Assembly (NCBI GenBank): GCA_020725265.1
Contig: DYFK01000001.1
Span: 166,969-230,968, forward strand
Direction of reading: 5' to 3'
Length of the DNA stretch: 64,000 bases
Source of the DNA: Hydrogenophilus sp.
GTDB lineage: Bacteria; Pseudomonadota; Gammaproteobacteria; Burkholderiales; Thiobacillaceae
Below the pieces are notes generated by a model. The model made no database searches. It had not been told where the DNA came from and saw nothing but the letters and a program-made list of their open reading frames with translations. Below are positions 39,252 through 47,958 of this stretch, piece by piece (positions within the stretch are counted from its first letter, which is position 1; each line of letters opens with the position of its first letter). A program made the translations under genes and the position numbers.

Positions 39252-41008
39252 AGCTGGCTCGGCCCGCCCACCGGGGCGGGCTCGTGAAATTGCAGGCGAT
39301 GCAGGCGGGCATAGGCGCCATCGAGCGCCATCAGCTGTGCGTGCGTGCCGACTTCCACGATGCGCCCATGGGCCATCACGACGATGCGGTCGGCGTGCTC
39401 GATGGTCGACAGGCGGTGGGCGATCACCAGGGTGGTACGGCCGCGCATCAGGTTTTCCAACGCGGCCTGCACATGGCGTTCGGACTCGGTGTCGAGCGCC
39501 GAGGTCGCTTCGTCCAGGATCAGGATGGGCGCATCCTTGAGCAGGGCGCGGGCGATGGCCAGTCGCTGCCTTTGTCCGCCCGACAGGCGAACACCGTTCT
39601 CGCCGACCAGGGTTTCGAACCCCTCTGGCAAGGCCTCGATGAATTCCAGCGCATGCGCGGCGCGCGCGGCTTCCCGGATCGCCTCGCGGGTCGCGCTGGC
39701 CAGGCGGCCGTAGGCGATATTGTCGGCGACGCTGGCATTGAACAGGGTCACATCCTGGGAGACGAGCGCGATATTGGCGCGCAGATCGGCCAGGCGGATA
39801 TCATCGAGCGGCACGCCGTCCAACAAAATCCGACCGGCGCTCGGCGCATAGAACCGGGGCAACAGATTGACCAGGCTGGTCTTGCCGCTGCCGGAAGCGC
39901 CGACCAGGGCCACGGTCTCGCCCGCCTGGATGTGGAGGTCGACCTCGCGCAACGCCGGAACGCTCTTGCCGGCATAGACCAGCCCCACGCCTTCGAAACG
40001 TAGCTCGCCGCGCGCGCGCGCCAAAGCCAGCCTGCCATGATCCGGCTCCTCGGGCTGGTCCAGCAGATCGAACACCGCCTCCGCCGCGGCCAGGCCGCGC
40101 TGCAACTGCGGTAACACGCCGGACAGACGCTTCATCGGCGCGGAAAGCATGAGCATGGCGACCATGTAGGAAACGAAGCCCCCTACCGTGGTCTCGTCGG
40201 ATGCCGCCTGATGCGTGGCGATATAAACGATCAGGGCGAGAGCGATCGCCGCCAGCAATTCCAGGATCGGACCATGCGTGTTGGCGGCCACGGTCTGCTT
40301 CATGGCGAACTGACGGGCGCGCTGGATCGCCTTGCCAAAACGGGCCTGCTCATAGCCGACACCGTCGAAAACCTTGACCAGTTTGTGCGCACCGATGCTT
40401 TCTTCCAGCACATGGGTGATGTCGCCGATGTTCTTCTGCATCTCCCGGCTGGTATAGCGCAGGCGACCACTGGCGGCCCGATAGACCCAGATCGCGACCG
40501 GCACGATCACCAGGGTGATCAGTGTCAGTTTCCAGTTCAGCCACAGCAGCCAGCCGAGCAGACCGACAATGGCCAGTGAGTCACGCACCAGGGATGTGAC
40601 CACCGTGGTCGCCGACTGCGTGACCTGGGTGACATTGAAAGCGACCGTCGCCACCAGCCGGCCACGCGTCTGGTCGTCGAAATACGAGGTCGGCTGCCGC
40701 ATCAGGCGCGCGAACATCTCGGCGCGTAAATCCATGACCAGTCGCTGCCCCACATAGGACATGGCATAGCCGGAAACGAAAGTCAGCACGCCTCGAACCA
40801 GGAACAGGCCAACCAGAACCAAGGGCACCCAACGGATGATGTCGGCATCCTTGGCGACAAAGCTGCCGTCCAGCATGGGCTTCATCAAGGCCGGCAGAAC
40901 CGGCTCGGTCGCCGCCAGCAGAGCCATCGTCAGCAATGCGAAGGCGAACATGCGCCAGTGCGGACGCACATGGGACAACAAACGAAGATATAGAGAGCGG
41001 CTATCCAT
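39242..41008 (-). CDS. msbA: Lipid A export ABC transporter MsbA
   Basis: The 588-residue half-transporter has six membrane helices in residues 15-310 and a C-terminal ATPase with Walker [15 protein letters not shown], signature [16 protein letters not shown], Walker [13 protein letters not shown] and the H-loop [15 protein letters not shown]. It flips lipid A core across the inner membrane as a homodimer. ATG 41008 ([20 protein letters not shown]) begins at the domain. A longer frame upstream runs into the promoter region of the divergent cell-division genes and is not supported. Confidence 0.94.
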   Translation of the reverse strand: MDSRSLYLRLLSHVRPHWRMFAFALLTMALLAATEPVLPALMKPMLDGSFVAKDADIIRWVPLVLVGLFLVRGVLTFVSGYAMSYVGQRLVMDLRAEMFARLMRQPTSYFDDQTRGRLVATVAFNVTQVTQSATTVVTSLVRDSLAIVGLLGWLLWLNWKLTLITLVIVPVAIWVYRAASGRLRYTSREMQKNIGDITHVLEESIGAHKLVKVFDGVGYEQARFGKAIQRARQFAMKQTVAANTHGPILELLAAIALALIVYIATHQAASDETTVGGFVSYMVAMLMLSAPMKRLSGVLPQLQRGLAAAEAVFDLLDQPEEPDHGRLALARARGELRFEGVGLVYAGKSVPALREVDLHIQAGETVALVGASGSGKTSLVNLLPRFYAPSAGRILLDGVPLDDIRLADLRANIALVSQDVTLFNASVADNIAYGRLASATREAIREAARAAHALEFIEALPEGFETLVGENGVRLSGGQRQRLAIARALLKDAPILILDEATSALDTESERHVQAALENLMRGRTTLVIAHRLSTIEHADRIVVMAHGRIVEVGTHAQLMALDGAYARLHRLQFHEPAPVGGPSQLQP

Positions 41009-41047
41009 GTACGCGACGCGCCGGCTGACGCGGTTCGAAGACCCGAG

Positions 41048-41077
41048 TTGACGCGGGAAAATGCGCGCAATTATAGT
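41048..41077 (+). promoter_or_regulatory. Sigma-70 promoter of the ZapB-like/zapA/6S block
   Basis: A -35 box TTGACG (41048-41053) and a -10 box TATAGT (41072-41077) are 18 bases apart. A start near 41084 would fall on or beside the ATG of the first gene, implying a leaderless or nearly leaderless transcript. Confidence 0.65.
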
Positions 41078-41083
41078 GCCGTT

Positions 41084-41275
41084 ATGCAGGCAGAAATGGA
41101 CGCCCTGGAAAGTCGAATCGCTCAACTGATCGAGCGCCACCAAGCCATGGGCGAAGAGAACGTCAAACTGCGCCAACAGATCGTCGCCCTCGAAAGCCAG
41201 AACAAACAGCTCATGGACCGACTGGACGAGGCCCGTGTCCGCATGCAGGCCCTCCATGACCAACTCCCGGACTGA
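41084..41275 (+). CDS. ZapB-like coiled-coil protein (TIGR02449 type)
   Basis: The 63-residue protein is one continuous coiled coil with heptad leucines and isoleucines (RIAQLIERHQAMGEENVKLR, then QIVALESQNKQLMDRLDEAR). Such proteins are regularly encoded just before zapA in beta- and gammaproteobacteria and are presumed to help Z-ring assembly. Two starts are possible: ATG 41084, which lies at the predicted transcript start, and ATG 41096, which has AGG six bases upstream. The zapA ATG follows directly after the stop. Confidence 0.85.
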   Translation: MQAEMDALESRIAQLIERHQAMGEENVKLRQQIVALESQNKQLMDRLDEARVRMQALHDQLPD

Positions 41276-41276
41276 G

Positions 41277-41588
41277 ATGAGCCATTCAAACCACGTCAGT
41301 CTCGATGTCGCCATCATGGGACGCGAGTTCCGCGTTTCCTGTCCCGAGGATGAGCGCGAGGGGTTGTTGCACGCGGTTTCCTATCTGGATCGCAAGATGC
41401 GCGAAATCCGCGACGCCGGTCGCGTCATCGGCCTGGAACGTATCGCGATCATGGCTGCGCTGAACATCACCCATGACTTTCTCGCCGCGCGTCCCGCCGA
41501 GCCGGATATGCATGCCTACCGTGCCCGCCTGGACCAACTCACGAACCTGCTTGATCAAGCCTTGGCGCCGCAAGATAATCTGTTCTGA
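41277..41588 (+). CDS. zapA: Cell division protein ZapA
   Basis: The 103-residue protein binds FtsZ and stabilises the Z-ring. The N-terminal domain reads VSLDVAIMGREFRVSCPEDE, followed by LLHAVSYLDRKMREIRDAGR, and the C-terminal half (LERIAIMAALNITHDFL, then LDQLTNLLDQAL) forms the dimer coiled coil. ATG 41277 is one base after the stop of the ZapB-like gene. The 6S RNA gene follows 20-25 bases later, the arrangement conserved in these classes. Confidence 0.95.
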   Translation: MSHSNHVSLDVAIMGREFRVSCPEDEREGLLHAVSYLDRKMREIRDAGRVIGLERIAIMAALNITHDFLAARPAEPDMHAYRARLDQLTNLLDQALAPQDNLF

Positions 41589-41610
41589 CGAAATCGTCGC
41601 TGTATGGGCG

Positions 41611-41805
41611 ATAGGTCTCAATCTCCCTGCTGCGTTCGCGAAGGTTGCGTATTCTTTGAACCGATAAGCGCAAGCTTAGCGCCGCGCGGCTAGGTCGCCG
41701 GAGAGCGCGTGGCTTGTCCATGTACCCGAAGCGATCTGCGCGTGGCCACCCTTGAACCCCTGGGTTCAAGATAGCGGCCCGAACGGCGCCAGCGGGGAGA
41801 CCCTC
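41611..41805 (+). ncRNA. ssrS: 6S RNA
   Basis: The sequence lies between zapA and the 5-formyltetrahydrofolate cyclo-ligase gene, the conserved place of 6S RNA. The two ends can pair (GGTCTC...TCCCTGCTG at the 5' side with CAGCGGGGAGACC at the 3' side). The 3' half has the hairpin CTTGAACCCCTGGGTTCAAG, almost identical to the known E. coli element. 6S RNA mimics an open promoter and holds RNA polymerase-sigma-70 in stationary phase. Ends are estimated to within a few bases. Confidence 0.88.
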
Positions 41806-41814
41806 CACCCGTCA

Positions 41815-42426
41815 ATGCCCCTCCCTCCCCCTCACCCCCCCGACAAATCGGCACTGCGTCGACAGCTACGCGCGCGCCGCGATGCCATCGACGCGCGAAT
41901 CCGTCGATGCGCGGGCAGGGCTCTCATCCGGTATGCGCTACGGGAACACCTGCTGGCGCGTGGAAAACGCGCCGGGTTCTACCTGCCGACGAAAAGCGAG
42001 ATCAACGTCCTGCCGTTATTCCATGTCGCCCGCGCCATGGGTGCGCATTGTTATCTACCCGTTGTCCCGGCGCGCGGGCAACGAAAGCTCTGGTTCACCC
42101 GACCTGACACACGGGCCGGTTGGGTCACGAACCGGTTTGGCATTCCCGAATATCGACGCCCCGGAGCCCGATATCTGCGCGCATCGAAACTTGATCTGCT
42201 GTTCATGCCCCTGATTGGGTTCGATGCGCACGGCGGACGCATCGGCATGGGGGGCGGCTATTACGACGCGAGCCTGGCCTTCCTGGCCGTCAGACGTGTC
42301 TGGCGCAGACCCAGGCTGATTGGCGTGGCCTTCTCGGCGCAGGAAGTTGAATACATCCCATTGGATCCGTGGGACATTCCCCTCGATGGCATATTGACGG
42401 AGTCCGGATTCCGGTGGGCTCGGTAG
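41815..42426 (+). CDS. 5-formyltetrahydrofolate cyclo-ligase
   Basis: The 203-residue enzyme converts 5-formyl-THF to 5,10-methenyl-THF with ATP. It has the family start KSALRRQLRARRDAIDA, the middle block AGFYLPTKSEINVLPLF, and the ATP-binding RIGMGGGYYDASLAF motif. It follows 6S RNA by about ten bases, as in E. coli where this gene (fau/ygfA) is cotranscribed with ssrS. No obvious ribosome site precedes ATG 41815, so translation may depend on processing of the 6S precursor. Confidence 0.92.
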   Translation: MPLPPPHPPDKSALRRQLRARRDAIDARIRRCAGRALIRYALREHLLARGKRAGFYLPTKSEINVLPLFHVARAMGAHCYLPVVPARGQRKLWFTRPDTRAGWVTNRFGIPEYRRPGARYLRASKLDLLFMPLIGFDAHGGRIGMGGGYYDASLAFLAVRRVWRRPRLIGVAFSAQEVEYIPLDPWDIPLDGILTESGFRWAR

Positions 42427-42522
42427 TTCCCCGGAGACTGGCGGCCTGACGAACAGCCTGCCATCGACGCGCCCCCTCGCGCGCCTGTCGCGCCTTGGCT
42501 CGGGATGCCCTGCGCGCCAGCC

Positions 42523-43338
42523 TCAGTAGCGATAGCTCTTGCCGTTGACCAGCCAGGGATTCGGCTTCGCTTCGGAAGTCGGCAAGGTAATCCAGGTCTG
42601 CTCCGAGACGGCGCCCTCACCCGTCCGCCGCACACCATCCGCGAAAGCGGTCAGCCAGATCGCGTAGGTGCCCGGGTCCAGGACCCGCGAGGCCAATGCC
42701 TGATTTTTCGGGCTTGATCCCGCATTGAACCAATTGGAATAGGTCGCTGGCCGAAGCGCCGTCGCGGCCACCCCGATCGCCTCGGAGGTGGTCGGTAGAA
42801 TGGCCCATCGACGATATTTTTCCAGGTCGCTCATGCGATTGAAAATGGCCAGGTAAAACTCCGGATCGACACTTGCCGACATCCAGCGCATCAGCAAGGC
42901 AGGATCCACGAACTCGGCCCAATTCCGGGCGGTTTCCGGGTCAATCAGCTTGTCCAGTGCCTGACTGTAGGCGTCCGGTTCCATGGCCACCGTCGCCAGC
43001 GCGGTCATGAAGCGAGGTTCGGTGACCGCGCCCAGCCACTCGGAAAAAGCCTTGGGGTTCTTGAAGGCGACGCCGTGCCGAGTGCTGTCCAGCATCATTG
43101 CCAGCCAGGCTTCGCTGCCGCGAGACGCCACCGAGTCCGTGTTCCGCCGCTGACCGGTGCTGTCCACCCAGGTCAACCGATCGATCACGCCGCCATCGGG
43201 CTGACGAACCGGGGTAATGACATAGGCAGGGGAGGTATCCGCTCTCGCCGTAGCGGCGGAGCGCGGCGAAGCCTCGGCATGCGCCGGCGGAATCACTCCA
43301 GCCAGTAAGGCAAACAGGCATACGGCCTTGTATCGCAT
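42523..43338 (-). CDS. Exported tandem-repeat protein (paralog of the next gene)
   Basis: I do not recognise a named family. The 271-residue product has a signal peptide (MRYKAVCLFALLAGVIPPAHA, cleaved before EASPR), so it should be periplasmic or surface located. From about residue 90 to 240 it shows some eleven degenerate 12-13-residue units of the form (D/E)P-x-x-(Y/F)-x-x-W/A, for example MEPDAYSQALDKL, VDPALLMRWMSAS, VDPEFYLAIFNRM and LDPGTYAIWLTAF. The units align with those of the adjacent gene at 43525-44181. ATG 43338 lies at the signal peptide. No Cys-lipobox. Confidence 0.75.
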   Translation of the reverse strand: MRYKAVCLFALLAGVIPPAHAEASPRSAATARADTSPAYVITPVRQPDGGVIDRLTWVDSTGQRRNTDSVASRGSEAWLAMMLDSTRHGVAFKNPKAFSEWLGAVTEPRFMTALATVAMEPDAYSQALDKLIDPETARNWAEFVDPALLMRWMSASVDPEFYLAIFNRMSDLEKYRRWAILPTTSEAIGVAATALRPATYSNWFNAGSSPKNQALASRVLDPGTYAIWLTAFADGVRRTGEGAVSEQTWITLPTSEAKPNPWLVNGKSYRY

Positions 43339-43432
43339 GATGAGCGGAACCTTCAAATCAATCGCATCGTGACTCTCGGATAGCGGCGAACCCGACACAC
43401 TCGACCCAAGGCACAGGGGGTTTGGAAACGCT

Positions 43433-43447
43433 GATATTCTAATATTC
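43433..43447. promoter_or_regulatory. AT-rich palindromic motif upstream of the first repeat-protein gene
   Basis: Read on the minus strand this is GAATATTAGAATATC, an inverted repeat (ATATT/AATAT around two bases) about 95 bases before ATG 43338. Thirteen of 14 bases match the site before the paralog at 44247-44262. It could be an operator or an overlapping promoter element. The match in an otherwise GC-rich region argues against chance. Confidence 0.45.
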
Positions 43448-43474
43448 AAAGCGATAACATAAAACCCCAAAAAC

Positions 43475-43506
43475 AAAAAGGACGGAACTCACGTTCCGTC
43501 CTTTTT
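43475..43506 (-). terminator. Terminator between the two repeat-protein genes
   Basis: A 14-base perfect stem (AAAAAGGACGGAAC and its complement) with a TCAC loop starts 19 bases after the stop of the 43525-44181 gene. Runs of A and T on both sides make it able to work in either direction. It implies that the two paralogs are transcribed separately. Confidence 0.9.
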
Positions 43507-43524
43507 CGCGACACGCTTCGCCGA

Positions 43525-44181
43525 TTACTTGGCGGGGGCGGCGGGCACGGGGATGAAGCCGGCGAACGGGTTGGCGATGTTGCCGTAGGTAGCCGGGTTC
43601 ATGAAGGCACCCCAGGTACCGTAGGTCTTGGGATCGGCGGCGGCGCCGGCCCACTGGGTGTACAGATTGGGGTTCAACGGGGCCATCATCAGGTTCATGT
43701 TGGCCGGCGCCAGGGGAGCCATGGCCCAGTTCATGTACATGTTGGGGTTGAAGGGGGCCAGACCCATCTGCAGGACGCGCGGATCCAGGGGAGCCATCAT
43801 CCACTTCATGTACATGTTGGGATTCATCAGGGGCGACATGGCGGCCAGATAGAAATTCGGGTCCATGGAGGCGGCCAGCCACTTGGTGTACATGTTCGGA
43901 TCCAGGAAGGCGGCGTAGGACTTCAGAATGTCGGGGGACATGCCGGCCTGGGCCATCTTGGTGAAGGTGGCGGGGTCCATGCCCTTCTGCATCATGATGA
44001 TGGCGGTGGCCGGATCCATCAGGTTGGTCATGGCCTGGACGGCGGCCTTGGGATCCTTGGCGATGTCGGCAACCTTGGCCGGATCCAGCAGTTGAGCGGC
44101 GGTGCTTTCAGGGGTGGCGGCTTCCTGGGCAAAGGCGGATTGGGCCAGCAGAGCCAGGGCGAGGACGGACAGCTTTTTCAT
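43525..44181 (-). CDS. Exported Met/Asn/Pro/Tyr-rich tandem-repeat protein
   Basis: No named family is recognised. The 218-residue product has a clean signal peptide (MKKLSVLALALLAQSAFA before QEAATP). Residues 31-206 are about thirteen tandem units of 12-13 residues with the pattern (L/M)-(D/N)-P-x-x-Y-x-x-W-x-x-A/P, such as MDPNFYLAAMSPL, MNPNMYMKWMMAP, FNPNMYMNWAMAP and LNPNLYTQWAGAA. Methionine, proline, asparagine, tyrosine and tryptophan are strongly enriched and cysteine is absent. A regular helical solenoid or an extracellular matrix, globule-coat or metal-binding protein are all possible. A strong ribosome site, AGGAGTGACTTCC, precedes the ATG. Confidence 0.8.
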   Translation of the reverse strand: MKKLSVLALALLAQSAFAQEAATPESTAAQLLDPAKVADIAKDPKAAVQAMTNLMDPATAIIMMQKGMDPATFTKMAQAGMSPDILKSYAAFLDPNMYTKWLAASMDPNFYLAAMSPLMNPNMYMKWMMAPLDPRVLQMGLAPFNPNMYMNWAMAPLAPANMNLMMAPLNPNLYTQWAGAAADPKTYGTWGAFMNPATYGNIANPFAGFIPVPAAPAK

Positions 44182-44246
44182 GGAAGTCACTCCTAGATGG
44201 TTGAAAGGAAAGGGATAAATCAGTACTGAGCCGTCAGTATAGGCGT

Positions 44247-44262
44247 GAATATTAGAACATTC
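44247..44262. promoter_or_regulatory. AT-rich palindromic motif upstream of the second repeat-protein gene
   Basis: GAATATTAGAACATTC is an inverted repeat with six of seven arm pairs matching around AG, about 66 bases upstream of ATG 44181. It shares its first fourteen bases, with one change, with the minus-strand motif upstream of the paralogous gene. A common regulator is possible. Confidence 0.45.
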
Positions 44263-44359
44263 GATTGTTCCACCCATGTCTTTTCAGGACCTGGGTTTGG
44301 CCGTTGCGACAACGCAACCCACCTTTATTTGCACCAGATTGGCGCATTCGCAAGGAGGC

Positions 44360-45073
44360 TCATTCCCCCAGATATGCCGCGCGCAAATCGGCGTTCCCGC
44401 GCAACTCGGCCGCGGCGCCCGATAGCGTCATGACGCCACTTTCCATGACATAAGCGCGGTGACTCAGGGCCAGGGCCATGTGCGCGTTCTGCTCGACCAG
44501 AAGAATGGTCACCCCCTCGCTGGCGATGCTGGCGATCGTCTGGTGGATCTTCTGCACCATGAGGGGCGCCAGCCCCATGCTGGGCTCGTCGAGCAACAAT
44601 AACCGTGGTCGCCCCATCATGGCGCGCGCGATCGCGAGCATTTGCTGCTCTCCGCCCGATAGCGTACCCGCGAGCTGTCCGCGACGCTCCGCAAGCCGCT
44701 CGAACAGATCGTAGGCACGCGCGATATCGGCGCGGATGCCGTCTCGATCACGTCGCAGGTAAGCCCCCATCTCCAGGTTTTCCGCGACCGTCAAGCGTCC
44801 GAAGATGCCACGCCCCTCCGGCACCATGGCCAGACCTCGCGCGACGATGGCATGAGTTGCAAGGCGATGCAGGCGCTCCCCGGCGAACCAGATCTCGCCT
44901 TGAGGCCGCACCAACCCCATGAGTCCCTTGAGTGTGCTGCTCTTGCCGGCACCGTTGGCGCCGATCAGACAGACCAGCTCTCCCTCGGCGACTTCGAAAT
45001 CGATGCCACGTACCGCTTGAATCCCCCCATAAGCGACACACAGGCCTTGAACGCGCAGGAGGGTCATGGCCAT
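44360..45073 (-). CDS. livF: Branched-chain amino acid ABC transporter ATPase LivF
   Basis: The 237-residue ATPase has Walker A GANGAGKSSTLKGL, the signature LSGGEQQMLAIARAMM, Walker B LLLLDEPSMGLAP and the LivF-type ending IRGNADLRAAYLGE. It pairs with LivG to power uptake through the LivHM channel. The start may be ATG 45073 or 45067, two residues later. It is the last gene of a five-gene unit reading livK, livH, livM, livG, livF on the minus strand. The ligand could be an amino acid or an amide such as urea. Confidence 0.95.
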   Translation of the reverse strand: MAMTLLRVQGLCVAYGGIQAVRGIDFEVAEGELVCLIGANGAGKSSTLKGLMGLVRPQGEIWFAGERLHRLATHAIVARGLAMVPEGRGIFGRLTVAENLEMGAYLRRDRDGIRADIARAYDLFERLAERRGQLAGTLSGGEQQMLAIARAMMGRPRLLLLDEPSMGLAPLMVQKIHQTIASIASEGVTILLVEQNAHMALALSHRAYVMESGVMTLSGAAAELRGNADLRAAYLGE

Positions 45074-45089
45074 GTGTCCATCCCCGGAT

Positions 45090-45869
45090 TCATCCTTGCT
45101 CTCCGCCCAGATACGCGGCGATCACGGCGGGATCGCGCTGGACCACTTCCGGTGTTCCTTCCGCGATCTTGCGACCATATTCAAGCACGGCAACCCGATC
45201 ACACAGTCCCATGACCAGCTTCACATCATGTTCGATCAGCAAGAGCGTGGTTCCCCCCTCGCGCAATTTCAGGAACAAGTCGGCCATTTGTCGGCGTTCG
45301 CTCGGATTCATGCCCGCGACCGGTTCATCGAGCGCCAGCAAGCGTGGCTCGGTCGCCAATGCCCGGGCGATTTCCAGCCTGCGCTGGTCGCCGTAGGAAA
45401 GGTGGCCGGCAAGATAGCGGCTCCTGCCACCAAGGCCGACGTAATCCATGAGCGCGTGCGCGCGCTCACGAATCGCCCGCTCCTCGGCGCGCGTACGCCG
45501 GTCGCGAAGCACCGCGCCGATGACTCCGGCATGGGTTCGTGGATGGCGGCCAACCATGACGTTCTCCAACGCGGTCATGTTGGGGAACAGACGGATATTC
45601 TGAAACGTACGCGCGAATCCGCGCAGGGCGATCTGATGTGGCTTCAGGCCATGCACCGGCTCGTCGTCGAGGTGAACCTCGCCACTGCTCAAATCGTAGA
45701 GACCGGTCATGCAATTGAACAGGGTCGTCTTGCCGGCGCCATTGGGCCCGATCAAGCCATAGATTTCGCCAACGCGCACCTCCAGACTGACCGCATCGAG
45801 CGCGGCGAGTCCGCCAAAGCGCTTGCTCACGCCGACCACTCGCAACAACGTTACCGCGTTGGCCGCCAT
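45090..45869 (-). CDS. livG: Branched-chain amino acid ABC transporter ATPase LivG
   Basis: The 259-residue ATPase begins at ATG 45869 (MAANAVTLLRVVGVSKRFGG), one base after the livM stop. It has Walker A GPNGAGKTTLFNCM, the family block FARTFQNIRLFPNMTALENV, an atypical signature LSYGDQRRLEIARAL (as usual for LivG) and LLALDEPVAGMNP. A longer frame would extend into livM and is not supported. It works as a heterodimer with LivF. Confidence 0.95.
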   Translation of the reverse strand: MAANAVTLLRVVGVSKRFGGLAALDAVSLEVRVGEIYGLIGPNGAGKTTLFNCMTGLYDLSSGEVHLDDEPVHGLKPHQIALRGFARTFQNIRLFPNMTALENVMVGRHPRTHAGVIGAVLRDRRTRAEERAIRERAHALMDYVGLGGRSRYLAGHLSYGDQRRLEIARALATEPRLLALDEPVAGMNPSERRQMADLFLKLREGGTTLLLIEHDVKLVMGLCDRVAVLEYGRKIAEGTPEVVQRDPAVIAAYLGGEQG

Positions 45870-45870
45870 A

Positions 45871-47001
45871 TCAGGCCCTGGCATCGTAAAGGTCGGACTG
45901 CTCCTGTTCCCGCGCGCCGTCACGGGCGGCAAATTCACGTTTGCGCACGCGCGAGGGCAGCAACCCCGCCGGCCGGAACAGCATCATCGCGACCAGAGCG
46001 AACCCGAACAACAACATGCGCAGGTCGGCGGGATCGACGATCACCTGGCCGAATGCCGCGCGCTGCATGTCGCCCAGGTAGCGCAGCGCCTCGGGAATGA
46101 CGGTAAGCAATATCGCGCCGAGAATGACGCCGGGAATGTTGCCCATGCCGCCGAGCACGATCATGCACAGCACCAGGATCGATTCCCAGAGCGTGAAGCT
46201 TTCGGGGCTGATGAACCCCTGAAACGCCGAGAACAATCCCCCGGCGAGGCCGCCGAAGGTCGCCCCCATCGCGAACGCGAGCAATTTCACGTTGCGGGTG
46301 TTGATGCCCATCGCGGCGGCGGCGACTTCATCCTCGCGCACGGCGGCCCAGGCCCTGCCCACCCGGGAATCCTGCAGACGCATGGCGATGACGATGAAAA
46401 GCAGGGTAAACGCGAGAAACAGGTAGTAGTAAAGATAGGTTGGCGGCCAGGTCTGGCCGAACAGGACGAACGGCTTGCCGAACGAGAAACCGCCGATGCC
46501 GATCGGATCGATCAGGTTGATGCCTTGCGGGCCGTTGGTCAGATTGAATGGCGCGTTCAGGTTGTTCATGAAGATGCGGATGATCTCGCCGAAGCCGAGC
46601 GTGACGATGGCCAGGTAATCGCCACGCAACCGCAAGGTCGGCGCGCCCAGCAGCACGCCGAAAACACCGGCGATGGCGGCGCCGATCGGCAACACCATCC
46701 AGAACGGAAGATGCAGACCGAAATGCGGGCTCGCCAGCCAGGCGTAAACATAGGCGCCGATCGCGTAAAAGGCGATGTAACCGAGATCCAGCAGACCAGC
46801 GTAGCCGACCACGATGTTGAGCCCAAGCGCCATCAGCATGTAGAGCAGCACGAAATCGAGAACGCGCACCCAGGAATTGCCGAGACCGCCGCCAACCAGA
46901 AACGGCAAGGCCATCAGCGAGATGGCCAGCATCACCAACGCGAACGTGGGCCGCGCCTGAAACCATGCGTGCACGCTGGAAAAGCGACGCGGGATACTCA
47001 T
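45871..47001 (-). CDS. livM: Branched-chain amino acid ABC transporter permease LivM
   Basis: The 376-residue permease has about ten helices and the family blocks LNIVVGYAGLLDLGYIAFYA and GINLIDPIGIGGFSF, with the coupling loop ARAWAAVREDEVAAAAMGIN contacting the ATPases. The C terminus (residues 340-376) is charged. It overlaps livH by four bases (ATGA). Confidence 0.95.
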   Translation of the reverse strand: MSIPRRFSSVHAWFQARPTFALVMLAISLMALPFLVGGGLGNSWVRVLDFVLLYMLMALGLNIVVGYAGLLDLGYIAFYAIGAYVYAWLASPHFGLHLPFWMVLPIGAAIAGVFGVLLGAPTLRLRGDYLAIVTLGFGEIIRIFMNNLNAPFNLTNGPQGINLIDPIGIGGFSFGKPFVLFGQTWPPTYLYYYLFLAFTLLFIVIAMRLQDSRVGRAWAAVREDEVAAAAMGINTRNVKLLAFAMGATFGGLAGGLFSAFQGFISPESFTLWESILVLCMIVLGGMGNIPGVILGAILLTVIPEALRYLGDMQRAAFGQVIVDPADLRMLLFGFALVAMMLFRPAGLLPSRVRKREFAARDGAREQEQSDLYDARA

Positions 47002-47927
47002 GCGCGGTGGGCGACGCGCTCGCCAAGCAGTCCGGACGGACGAAACACCAGTACCAGGATCAACACGAAGAAGGCGAACACGTCCTGATAATGACTGCCC
47101 AGGAACCCCCCGGTGAGATCACCGATGTAACCGGCGCCAAGTGCCTCGATGACACCCAGCAGCAGCCCACCGAGCATGGCGCCAGCGATGTTGCCGATGC
47201 CGCCAAGCACCGCCGCCGAGAATGCCTTCAGGCCCAACATGAATCCCATGTAATAGTGGGCCAGTCCGTAATAGGCACTGACCATGACCCCGGCGACGGC
47301 GGCGATGGCCGCGCCGATCACGAACGTGGCGGAAATGACCCGGTCGACGTTGACGCCCATCAACTCGGCCACTTCCTTTGATTGCGCGGTCGCCCGCATG
47401 GCACGGCCGAGTCGGGTTTTCTCGACCAGTAGCACGAGTATCGCCATGGTCAGCAGGGAAATGAGCACGATGAAGATTTGCAGGTCGGTGATGTGCGCGC
47501 CCAGGAATTCGTGCTGGTTATGCGGCAGGATGGGCGGAAACGAAATGTACTGGCGCCCCCAGACCAGCATGGCCAGATTTTGCAGGATGATCGAAACCCC
47601 GATCGCGGTGATCAGCGGCGCCAGCCTGGGCGCGCGGCGCAAGGGCCGGTATGCCACCTTCTCGATGCCGAACGCCAGCGCCATGCAGGCCGGAATCGCC
47701 ACCAACAGACCGGCGGCGACCATCATCAGGCCCGGCAAGTCCGGCGCGGCCCCCATGACCACGCCGATCACGGTCAGCGCCACCATGGCGCCGATCATGG
47801 TCACCTCGCCATGCGCGAAATTGATCAGCTCAAGGATGCCGTACACCATGGTGTAGCCTAGGGCGACCAGGGCATAGATGCTGCCCAGCACCAGGCCGTT
47901 GATGAGCTGCTGGGTAAAGATGTCCAT
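46998..47927 (-). CDS. livH: Branched-chain amino acid ABC transporter permease LivH
   Basis: The 309-residue permease has the LivH start FTQQLINGLVLGSIYALVAL, the block YGILELINFAHGEVTMIGA, and the coupling loop RATAQSKEVAELMGVNVDRV. It forms the channel with LivM. It follows livK after 59 bases that contain a stable hairpin, suggesting that livK mRNA is kept in excess over livHMGF. Confidence 0.96.
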   Translation of the reverse strand: MDIFTQQLINGLVLGSIYALVALGYTMVYGILELINFAHGEVTMIGAMVALTVIGVVMGAAPDLPGLMMVAAGLLVAIPACMALAFGIEKVAYRPLRRAPRLAPLITAIGVSIILQNLAMLVWGRQYISFPPILPHNQHEFLGAHITDLQIFIVLISLLTMAILVLLVEKTRLGRAMRATAQSKEVAELMGVNVDRVISATFVIGAAIAAVAGVMVSAYYGLAHYYMGFMLGLKAFSAAVLGGIGNIAGAMLGGLLLGVIEALGAGYIGDLTGGFLGSHYQDVFAFFVLILVLVFRPSGLLGERVAHRA

Positions 47928-47958
47928 CCGGCGATCCCTTGTCGGCTCTGCTAGGAAC

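Noticed and set aside
44284-44335. Hairpin TGGGTT...AACCCA downstream of livF as a terminator
   Set aside because: The stem is interrupted and no T-run follows on the minus strand.
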